A stretch of 11,510 bases of DNA from Candidatus Bathyarchaeota archaeon (GTDB lineage Archaea > Thermoproteota > Bathyarchaeia > Bathyarchaeales > UBA233): assembly GCA_004376975.1 (NCBI GenBank), contig SOJA01000136.1, positions 1-11,510 on the forward strand. Reading direction: 5' to 3'. Position numbers and translations under genes: made by a program. This document shows, one piece after another, positions 5,681-11,510 of the stretch. Positions within the stretch are counted from its first letter, which is position 1. The number at the start of each line of letters is the position of its first letter. The notes below the pieces were generated by a model. It was not told where the DNA came from and ran no database searches. It saw nothing but the letters and a program-made list of their open reading frames with translations.

Positions 5681-7975
5681 ATGGCCTTAGTGCGTATGAA
5701 GATTAGAGTTTCTGGAATTGTTCAAGGAGTAGGTTTTCGTCCCTTTGTTTATCGAATAGCCACAGAAAATCGGCTAAAGGGCTATGTTAAAAATAAGGGT
5801 GATGCAGGAGTAGAGATCCTCGTTGAAGGTGAAAGAGAAAACATTAGATGCTTCCTGAAGGATTTGAAAGAGAAAAAGCCTCCGCTGGCTCAAATTTACG
5901 AGGTTATTCAAGCTCCTCTGAAGAGAGGAGAAAAATACAAGAACTTCAGCATTCAAAGAAGCTCTGCGGAAACCGAACTTTCAGGTTCTGTTATCCCGCC
6001 TGATATAGCCATCTGTAATGAATGTCTGAAGGAACTCAGAGATCCAGAAGATCCAAGATATGAATATTTTTTCATCACCTGCACAAATTGTGGCCCAAGA
6101 TACACTATTATTGAAGGAGTTCCCTATGACCGGGAAAACACAACCATGCGAGACTTTCCAATGTGCAGTTTCTGCAAAATCGAATACACAAATCCCCTGA
6201 ACAGACGTTTTCACGCACAAACAGTTGCATGCCCGAAGTGCGGTCCAAAAGCCTACTTGACAACGAAGAAAGGTGAATTGATAAAGAACAAGGATTCAAT
6301 CCGCGAAACTGGAAAGCTTCTATCAGAGGGCTTCATTGTTGCCATTAAGGGATATGGTGGTTTCCATGTTGCCACTGCAACAACGAAGGATAAGCCATTG
6401 ACCAGGCTTAGGAAGGTCAAGCATAGACAGAATAAGCCTTTCGCGATTATGGTTCGAAATTTGAAAACCATAAAAACCTTTACGGAGGTAAGCATGAAGG
6501 AAGCTCAGGTTTTAACGTCTTATGTGCGTCCGATAGTGCTTTTGGACAAAAGTGAAAATTATTTTCTTTCAGATTTGATTGCTCCTAGCTTGCATAATAT
6601 CGGCGTTATGCTTCCTTACACTGGCTTACACTACATGCTTTTCGATCAGGTGGATGAACCAGCTTTTGTTATGACAAGCGCGAATCCGCCGAATCAGCCA
6701 ATAATACACGATAATTATGAAGCTTTGAGAAGACTGGGCGAAACTGTGGATTATTTCCTTTTTCATGATAGGCAAATTGCCCATAGGTGTGATGACTCGG
6801 TTGTTCGTCTGCATGACCACAACCAAGTTTTCTTAAGGCGTTCAAGGGGTTATGCTCCTGCACCGATAGTGCTGAGTGAGAAGAGTAAACACTGCACAGT
6901 GAGTTTAGGTGGAGAACTGAATAATACTGGATGTGTTTTGTTAGGAAACAAGGCTTTTATTTCTCAGCATATTGGCGATGTGGAAAACGTTGAAACACGG
7001 GATTTTCTGGAAAAAGCAACTAGACATTTGATTCATCTTACGAACAGCAGGGTGGAAGCAGTTGCATGTGATATTCATCCAAAATTTACGACTACAAAGC
7101 TTGCCCATGATCTTGCAGCGGAAAATGATTGGCAGCTAATTCAGGTTCAGCATCATTATGCACATATAGCAGCTTTGATGGTTGAGCATAACGTAAAAGA
7201 ACTTGTTGGTGTTTGCTGCGACGGGTACGGATACGGTTTAGACGGCGAAGCTTGGGGAGGCGAAATCCTACTATGCACCCGCGATTTTCCCAGTTTTGAA
7301 CGCTTAGCTCACCTTCAGAAGCAACCACTGATCGGCGGAGACTTGGCGACACGTTACCCATTAAGGGTTGCTGCAGGAATACTTCACAAAAAAGTGGATG
7401 TACAAGAATGGCTTCTACAAAACCAACAGCACTTTCCACATGGCAGAAAAGAAGTTGAGATAATTCTTCATCAGCTTGATAAGCGAAACAAGATAGTTGA
7501 AACGACTAGTTGTGGGAGAGTTTTGGATGCGGTTGCCGCTGTTTTAGGTGTATGTTATGAACGTACTTATGAGGGTGAGCCAGCATTGAAGTTAGAGTCT
7601 GCGGCAATTAAGGGCAAAGATGTGTTAAGGTTTAAGCCTCTGATAAATGGAGGAATTCTGGATACTTCTCAGTTGCTTTTGGAAGTGTTTAAGAACAGAG
7701 AGAAATATTCTAGGGCTAACTTGGCGTATTCTACTCATGTCTACTTGGCTAGGGGCTTAGCCATGTTGGCGATTGAAAAAGCGTTAGAAAACGACGTTGA
7801 AACGGTGGGTTTTTCGGGTGGAGTTGCATGTAACAAGATTTTAGCTTCGGTTATGAGAAGCGTTGTGAAGGCTTCTGGTTTAAGATTTCTGGTCCACAAG
7901 GCTGTCCCAGCAGGTGATGGTGGCTTGTCTTTTGGGCAAGCTGTTGTCGCAGGTTTTTCCCAGTTTCGAGCATAA
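5681..7975 (+). CDS. hypF: Carbamoyltransferase HypF, [NiFe]-hydrogenase maturation
   Basis: HypF uses carbamoyl phosphate and ATP to make a carbamoyl-adenylate and passes the carbamoyl group to the C-terminal Cys of HypE, the source of the cyanide ligands. All domains are present over 764 residues, a normal length. An acylphosphatase domain (about 5-95) has GIVQGVGFRPFVYR with R20 and N38. The zinc-finger pairs are C112/C115, C134/C137, C162/C165 and C184/C187. The YrdC-like domain (about 205-390) has KHRQNKPFAIM and TSANPPNQP. The Kae1-like domain (about 405-764) has HHYAH at 491-495, DGYGYGLDGEAWGGE at 514-528, FSGGVACN and VPAGDGGLSFGQA. Start choice is uncertain. ATG 5681 directly abuts GGATGAG, while GTG 5690 or ATG 5696 would be spaced better and still keep the whole acylphosphatase domain. 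hypC begins 40 bases after the stop. Confidence 0.96.
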   Translation: MALVRMKIRVSGIVQGVGFRPFVYRIATENRLKGYVKNKGDAGVEILVEGERENIRCFLKDLKEKKPPLAQIYEVIQAPLKRGEKYKNFSIQRSSAETELSGSVIPPDIAICNECLKELRDPEDPRYEYFFITCTNCGPRYTIIEGVPYDRENTTMRDFPMCSFCKIEYTNPLNRRFHAQTVACPKCGPKAYLTTKKGELIKNKDSIRETGKLLSEGFIVAIKGYGGFHVATATTKDKPLTRLRKVKHRQNKPFAIMVRNLKTIKTFTEVSMKEAQVLTSYVRPIVLLDKSENYFLSDLIAPSLHNIGVMLPYTGLHYMLFDQVDEPAFVMTSANPPNQPIIHDNYEALRRLGETVDYFLFHDRQIAHRCDDSVVRLHDHNQVFLRRSRGYAPAPIVLSEKSKHCTVSLGGELNNTGCVLLGNKAFISQHIGDVENVETRDFLEKATRHLIHLTNSRVEAVACDIHPKFTTTKLAHDLAAENDWQLIQVQHHYAHIAALMVEHNVKELVGVCCDGYGYGLDGEAWGGEILLCTRDFPSFERLAHLQKQPLIGGDLATRYPLRVAAGILHKKVDVQEWLLQNQQHFPHGRKEVEIILHQLDKRNKIVETTSCGRVLDAVAAVLGVCYERTYEGEPALKLESAAIKGKDVLRFKPLINGGILDTSQLLLEVFKNREKYSRANLAYSTHVYLARGLAMLAIEKALENDVETVGFSGGVACNKILASVMRSVVKASGLRFLVHKAVPAGDGGLSFGQAVVAGFSQFRA

Positions 7976-7995
7976 TGGATTTATCTGTGTGCTGA

Positions 7996-8011
7996 ATCAC
8001 GTAACTGTGAT
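7996..8011 (+). repeat. Short hairpin overlapping the hypC ribosome binding site
   Basis: ATCAC (7996-8000) and GTGAT (8007-8011) are perfect arms around the loop GTAACT. GTGAT is the part of the leader that can pair with 16S rRNA, four bases before the hypC ATG. The stem is only 5 bp, so folding may be marginal. Confidence 0.35.
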
Positions 8012-8015
8012 AACC

Positions 8016-8240
8016 ATGTGTTTGGCGATTCCGGCGAAGGTTGCGGACATTAAAGATGACAATGCCAGAGTTGATTTCGGTGAAGGTGTTTTGAGAGACG
8101 TGAATGTGATGCTTGTGGATGTCAAGGTGGGAGATTACGTTTTGGTTCATGCTGGTTATGCAATTCAGGTTTTAAGTGAGAAAGAAGCTCTGGAGACCTT
8201 GCGTTTGTGGAATGAGATTCTTGATGCTGCAGAGGCATAA
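8016..8240 (+). CDS. hypC: Hydrogenase maturation chaperone HypC
   Basis: HypC is a small chaperone that works with HypD to carry the Fe(CN)2CO unit and deliver it to the hydrogenase large subunit precursor. The protein is 74 residues and begins MCLAIPAKV, the family's hallmark N-terminus with the essential Cys at position 2. 'DFGEGVLRDVNVMLV' and 'VGDYVLVHAGYAIQVL' complete the OB-like barrel, followed by a short C-terminal helix. The frame is open back to 7914, but that extension overlaps hypF and would bury the needed N-terminal Met-Cys, so ATG 8016 is correct. Its ribosome binding site is a modest GTGAT (8007-8011) that also forms one arm of a small hairpin. hypD follows after four bases, so the two are almost certainly co-translated. 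Confidence 0.95.
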   Translation: MCLAIPAKVADIKDDNARVDFGEGVLRDVNVMLVDVKVGDYVLVHAGYAIQVLSEKEALETLRLWNEILDAAEA

Positions 8241-8244
8241 AGCA

Positions 8245-9330
8245 ATGGTTGAAAACCTGAGATTTAGGGATGCAACTTTAGCCAAGCGGGTTGTTGAGAA
8301 AATTCGTAAGCTTGCATCAAAGGCCGGCACGGTTAAGATTTGTCATGTTTGTGGTACGCATGAGTGGACTATTACTCATTTTGGGTTACGCAGTCTTTTG
8401 CCTGCTAACGTGGAGGTTATAGCTGGGCCGGGATGTCCAGTTTGCATTATTCCTGCTTCGGAGTTTGATGAAGCTATTCAGCTGGCGCTGAAAGGCTTGG
8501 TTGTTGCATGCTTCGGCGATGTTTTGCGTGTTCCAGGTTCCAAAATGTCTCTTTTGGATGCTAAAGCTGAAGGTGCTGATGTCCGCGTTGTTTATGGTGT
8601 TGGTGACGCAGTTAAAATGGCTGAAAAGGAAAAGGACAAGAAATTTGTTTTTTTCGCTGCAGGTTTTGAGACAACCGCGCCTTCCACGGCAGTTGAGATA
8701 GTGAAAAAGCCGCCTGAAAACTTCAGCTTTCTCGTTTCTCACCGCCTTATTCCTCCAGCTATGAAGCTTCTGGTCGAGATGGAAGACTTGAGGTTGAACG
8801 GTTTTGTTGCGCCTGGACATGTTAGCACTATTATCGGAGTTAAGCCTTACGAGGTTTTTCCAGAGGTTTACGGTATGCCAACGGTTGTAGCTGGCTTCGA
8901 ACCATTAGACATATTGTTCTGTGTCTACATGATTCTTAAGCAACTAAGCGAAGGAAAGCCACGCTTGGAAAACGAGTACGTGCGAGCTGTCAGTCCAGAA
9001 GGTAATGTTAAAGCTCAAGAATTGATGAGGAAAGTTTTCGAAGTGGTGGATGGAAACTGGCGTGGGCTTGGAATAATTCCGTCTTCAACTTTCAAGCTTC
9101 ATGAGAAATATGATGGCTTTGATGCACGGTTGAAGCATGGTGTTAAAGTTGAACATGGCGTAGATATACATCCAGGCTGCAAGTGTCATCTTGTAATAAT
9201 TGGGAAGATTAAGCCGACAGAATGCCCATTATTCATGAAGACATGTACTCCTCAGAAACCTGTAGGTGCATGTATGGTAAGCAACGAAGGAACATGCAGG
9301 ATATGGGCTAAAACTTCAAAACTAACATAG
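8245..9330 (+). CDS. hypD: Hydrogenase maturation iron-sulfur protein HypD
   Basis: HypD carries a [4Fe-4S] cluster and is the scaffold, with HypC, where the Fe(CN)2CO cofactor of [NiFe]-hydrogenase is built; HypE donates the cyanide. The 361-residue protein is full length. Motifs in order are ICHVCGTHE (C33, C36, H39), AGPGCPVC (60-67, C64 and C67), GDVLRVPGS, FAAGFETTAPS (137-147), SHRLIPPAM and GFVAPGHVSTIIG (187-199). The C-terminal cluster region has C312, C314, C327, C334, C343 and C351 (CTPQKPVGACMVSNEG). ATG 8245 is chosen because it starts four bases after hypC and has AGAGG at 8231-8235. The in-frame ATG at 8176 would add 23 residues (RKKLWRPCVC...) read through hypC. hypE does not follow; a 312-base gap does. 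Confidence 0.96.
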   Translation: MVENLRFRDATLAKRVVEKIRKLASKAGTVKICHVCGTHEWTITHFGLRSLLPANVEVIAGPGCPVCIIPASEFDEAIQLALKGLVVACFGDVLRVPGSKMSLLDAKAEGADVRVVYGVGDAVKMAEKEKDKKFVFFAAGFETTAPSTAVEIVKKPPENFSFLVSHRLIPPAMKLLVEMEDLRLNGFVAPGHVSTIIGVKPYEVFPEVYGMPTVVAGFEPLDILFCVYMILKQLSEGKPRLENEYVRAVSPEGNVKAQELMRKVFEVVDGNWRGLGIIPSSTFKLHEKYDGFDARLKHGVKVEHGVDIHPGCKCHLVIIGKIKPTECPLFMKTCTPQKPVGACMVSNEGTCRIWAKTSKLT

Positions 9331-9374
9331 GGGAAGGGGTTGTCCTCATTTGCGCTCTGGCTTGAACAATGTGT

Positions 9375-9420
9375 GTGCTCGACTGAGAATAAACTGATTT
9401 ATTCAGGAGAGCTTCAGCAC
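9375..9420 (+). repeat. Imperfect 46-base hairpin
   Basis: The inner stem GAATAAA/TTTATTC (7 bp, loop CTGA) and outer stem GTGCT/AGCAC (5 bp) lie on one axis, with a mismatched middle of about seven to eleven bases per side. It begins 45 bases after the hypD stop. It could protect the 3' end of the hyp transcript or be part of a small RNA; neither is shown. Confidence 0.4.
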
Positions 9421-9590
9421 ATACATCCGCTAGAAAACACATGTTGTCCTGTGGGATTCACTGAGGCTAATGTCGTGTAGCACAGTTGCATTTCATTTGG
9501 AAGACCGCTCACGGCACAGCGTAGTAATTCTATAGTAATCCATTATGGAATGCTTTTCCAAAATATGCACCCGAATTTATCCTTATGCAG

Positions 9591-9598
9591 GTTTAAAG
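9591..9598 (+). promoter_or_regulatory. Putative TATA box of the DUF885 gene
   Basis: GTTTAAAG is centred about 48 bases before the TTG start at 9643. A start near 9620 would give a leader of about 20 bases with AGGTGA at 9631-9636. Confidence 0.5.
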
Positions 9599-9642
9599 CT
9601 TAATTATGAAAACATCTTTTATTGAGGCAAAGGTGAAGACAT

Positions 9643-11280
9643 TTGAGTGCAGACGAAAAGTTTGAAGAACTCAAAAAAGAAATGCTTGACAAATTCTTCG
9701 AGAAAAATCCCCACTTCGCGAGTTACTTGGGCCTTCATGACCCCTACGACTATATGCTTCCAAAAGGCAATACTGCACACGAGCTTGAGAATTTGAAACT
9801 GCTTGAAGATTCTGCTGAACGGATGAAAGAAACAATGGACTACAGCGGTTTGAACGACGCTAATAAGGTAGATTGGCGAGTGATAGAGAAAGCTCTTGAA
9901 ATGGGTAAGTTCGATTTTTATGAACGTCGCATGCACGAACTGAATCCGGACGCCTTCTATGAAGTTGGTGGCATATTCTTTGATATGATCACTAAAGATT
10001 ATGCGCCTCTAGAGAAGCGAATCGACGCCATTATTGCAAGACTTGAAAAACTTCCCCAATACATGAAGGAATTCCGATCAAGATTCGAAAGTTCAAAGCC
10101 TGTAAAGCTGTGGACTGAAGTCGCCATTGAATCAGCAAAACAGATGCCTGGTTTGTTCCAGTTCATAGCTGGGTCGACAAAGGGCAAGATCTCTGAAGAA
10201 CTTCACGGAAGACTGGTAAAAGCATCGATTGATTTGATGCAGCCCTTTCAAGAACACATGCAGTGGCTGGAAAGTCTCAAGTCAAAGACAACTGACAACT
10301 GGACTCTAGGCAAAGAAAAATTTGAGAAACTGATTCAGCTACGTGGCTTGGGAATGACATCAGAAGAGATTTACCAACTCGGCGTCAAATATCTCAAAGA
10401 GTTGAAAGAGGAAAGAACTCGAATAGCAGCGCAGATCACGCCGGGCAAAAGTGTCGAAGAAGTTATGAAGATGATAGAAAAAAATGCGCCTAAAACCTTT
10501 GAAGAAGCTATGAGCGCGACAAGAGAGGCTATGGAAGAAGCCAAAAAATTCGTCATTGAAAACAACATTGCCACCGTTTATGAAGGTGACAAGTTGATGG
10601 TTGAGGAGACTCCGGCGTTTTTGGCACCTTTGATTCCCTTTGCAGCTATGTCGATGCCGTCGAGATTTGACAAGCCAATGATAGGTGTTTACTTGGTCAC
10701 GCGACCTAAAGATATTGCGAACCTTGGCAGCCATCTGAACTATGCAAGCATACGGAACACGGCTGTTCATGAAGCTTTTCCAGGGCACTTTCTTCAAGGG
10801 TCAATCTCAAACAGAAGTTCGCTGATACATTTGCTTGCTGAAGGAACGGAAACAGTTGAAGGTTGGGCTCATTATTGTGAACAAATGATGATGGAGCATG
10901 GATATGTAACAGGCTTGGAATCCAAACTAATACAGACCAACGATGTAATCTGGCGTGCAGTAAGAATTATTGTAGACGTTAAATTGTCACGTGGCGAGAT
11001 GAGCTTCGACGAGGCTGTTGACATGTTGGTGAAAGAAGTTGGGATGTCGAAAGAAGGCGCAATGGCCGAAGTACGACGTTACACGCAGACGCCTAGCTAT
11101 GCTCTTTCATATCTACTTGGTAAGCACTTGATACGGCAGTTGCGAGAAGAGATAAAACAGAAAATGGGAATGAAATACAACGAGAAATTCTTCCACGACA
11201 CCATCACAGCAAACGGATACTTGCCCATCTCGTTGCTGAGAGAAGTATTCAATCGAAAAATAGTGAATCTCACGGCTTAG
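9643..11280 (+). CDS. DUF885-family putative zinc metallopeptidase
   Basis: The 545-residue protein has the layout of the DUF885 family: a long helical N-terminal half, then a C-terminal metal site. The site is H376-E-A-F-P-G-H382 in VHEAFPGHFLQ, with a third likely ligand E406 in VEGWAHYCEQMM. 'RYTQTPSYALSYLLGK' (479-494) is a further conserved-looking segment. Family members are regarded as probable zinc peptidases; the substrate is unknown. No signal peptide or membrane span is visible, so it is probably cytoplasmic. Family members often have PGHH; here the second His is Phe383. The TTG start is chosen because AGGTGA (9631-9636) stands six bases before it, the gene has its own promoter, and the next Met (residue 14) has no such site. 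A hairpin plus T8 tract follows the gene, so it looks monocistronic. Confidence 0.9.
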   Translation: MSADEKFEELKKEMLDKFFEKNPHFASYLGLHDPYDYMLPKGNTAHELENLKLLEDSAERMKETMDYSGLNDANKVDWRVIEKALEMGKFDFYERRMHELNPDAFYEVGGIFFDMITKDYAPLEKRIDAIIARLEKLPQYMKEFRSRFESSKPVKLWTEVAIESAKQMPGLFQFIAGSTKGKISEELHGRLVKASIDLMQPFQEHMQWLESLKSKTTDNWTLGKEKFEKLIQLRGLGMTSEEIYQLGVKYLKELKEERTRIAAQITPGKSVEEVMKMIEKNAPKTFEEAMSATREAMEEAKKFVIENNIATVYEGDKLMVEETPAFLAPLIPFAAMSMPSRFDKPMIGVYLVTRPKDIANLGSHLNYASIRNTAVHEAFPGHFLQGSISNRSSLIHLLAEGTETVEGWAHYCEQMMMEHGYVTGLESKLIQTNDVIWRAVRIIVDVKLSRGEMSFDEAVDMLVKEVGMSKEGAMAEVRRYTQTPSYALSYLLGKHLIRQLREEIKQKMGMKYNEKFFHDTITANGYLPISLLREVFNRKIVNLTA

Positions 11281-11305
11281 TCAAACAGTGCAGACAGAAG
11301 CTCCA

Positions 11306-11341
11306 AGCACAATCAAGTGCTAACTCTCACCTATTTTTTTT
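11306..11341 (+). terminator. Hairpin plus T8 terminator of the DUF885 gene
   Basis: AGCAC (11306-11310), loop AATCAA and GTGCT (11317-11321) form a 5-bp hairpin. Twelve bases later comes a pure T8 run (11334-11341). The T tract alone fits archaeal termination, and the hairpin may assist. Confidence 0.6.
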
Positions 11342-11406
11342 CTACAAATGTTCCTATCAATTCTATGGTATGAGCTTGGGCAGGTCGGTAGTTAGGGTTT
11401 TCGACG

Positions 11407-11510
11407 ATGAGCCGTCTGGGTGTAGTTCATATGCATAGATCGATAGAGTTTAAGCGTTTTAGAAGAAAAAAAACTGAACCAATTGATGAAAAAGCTAGCA
11501 TATTCTTGGC
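11407..11510 (+). CDS. Possible 5' fragment of a gene running off the window
   Basis: A frame from ATG 11407 (MSRLGVVHMHRS...) stays open for 34 codons to the window end, with an in-frame stop upstream at 11389. It has no clear ribosome binding site and matches no family I recognise. A TATA-like AGTTTAAG at 11447-11454 lies inside it. That would instead suit a later start such as ATG 11486 (MKKLAYSW), in another frame and also open to the edge. Which of these is real, if any, cannot be told from this fragment. Confidence 0.2.
   Translation, partial: MSRLGVVHMHRSIEFKRFRRKKTEPIDEKASIFL

Larger units (their letters stand above)
9331..9642 (+). other. 312-base intergenic region after hypD
   Basis: No gene is supported here. 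The main structure is an imperfect inverted repeat at 9375-9420. Outer arms GTGCT/AGCAC enclose a perfect inner hairpin GAATAAA-CTGA-TTTATTC (9387-9404), with a loosely pairing middle. No T-run follows, so it is not an obvious terminator. The last 50 bases hold the promoter and ribosome binding site of the DUF885 gene. A 19-codon frame from ATG 9606 overlaps that ribosome binding site and is not called. Confidence 0.5.

Noticed and set aside
7914..8015. N-terminal extension of hypC
   Set aside because: HypC must begin with Met-Cys; the extension overlaps hypF and lacks family similarity.
8176..8244. N-terminal extension of hypD reaching into hypC
   Set aside because: It is read out of frame through hypC. 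The ATG at 8245 has better spacing and the family's usual beginning.
8386..8820. 144-codon minus-strand open frame opposite hypD
   Set aside because: It lies wholly inside a well-supported hypD with all motifs, has no recognisable domain, and shows the composition of an antisense shadow.
10360..10797. 145-codon minus-strand open frame opposite the DUF885 gene
   Set aside because: It is antisense to a coding sequence that includes the metal motif, with no domain, promoter or ribosome binding site of its own.
1..11510. tRNA, rRNA, CRISPR arrays, transposon ends
   Set aside because: I found no GGTTCGA-type T-arm with matching stems, no regularly spaced repeats, and no transposase or terminal repeats in the intergenic stretches.

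Overview
The window looks like ordinary chromosome from an uncultured archaeon. The evidence is AT-rich promoters with TATA-like boxes (TTTAAA cores) about 25 to 45 bases before start codons, GGAG/GGTG ribosome binding sites, several TTG starts, archaeal-type small zinc-ribbon membrane proteins, and archaeal-style HypF, HypC and HypD. GC content appears to be a little above 40 percent by eye. The overall style recalls Bathyarchaeia (former Bathyarchaeota), but that placement is an inference from protein flavour and was not tested. I see no mobile element, CRISPR array, tRNA or rRNA.

Left block (3-2199, minus strand): a cobalamin-binding radical SAM enzyme of the BchE-like type, followed with an 8-base overlap by a six-pass membrane protein with conserved-looking Cys/His clusters. 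The two are probably co-transcribed. A divergent intergenic region (2200-2377) carries back-to-back promoters.

Centre-left (2319-3280, plus strand): a zinc-ribbon two-pass membrane protein and a four-pass membrane protein of unknown function. Each has its own promoter, and the two promoters share an almost identical 20-base element. Next is pyrG (3381-5006), a full-length CTP synthase with an intact glutaminase triad but several substitutions at normally near-invariant positions.

Centre-right (5289-9330, plus strand): a small CxxC protein of the DUF1858 / hybrid-cluster-associated redox-disulfide type, then hypF, hypC and hypD. HypF makes the carbamoyl-derived cyanide precursor, and HypC-HypD assemble the Fe(CN)2CO centre of [NiFe]-hydrogenases. 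hypE, hypA, hypB and hydrogenase structural genes are not in the window. Inverted repeats lie just before the ribosome binding site of hypF and over that of hypC.

Right block (9331-11510): a 312-base gap with an imperfect hairpin and a promoter, a DUF885-family putative metallopeptidase (9643-11280), a hairpin plus T8 terminator, and an edge region with one short open frame running off the window.

No clear-cut new defence or mobile system is visible. The best leads are the paired Cys clusters of the membrane protein linked to a B12-radical SAM enzyme, the active-site variation in CTP synthase, the twin promoters, and the possible RNA-level control of hypF and hypC.
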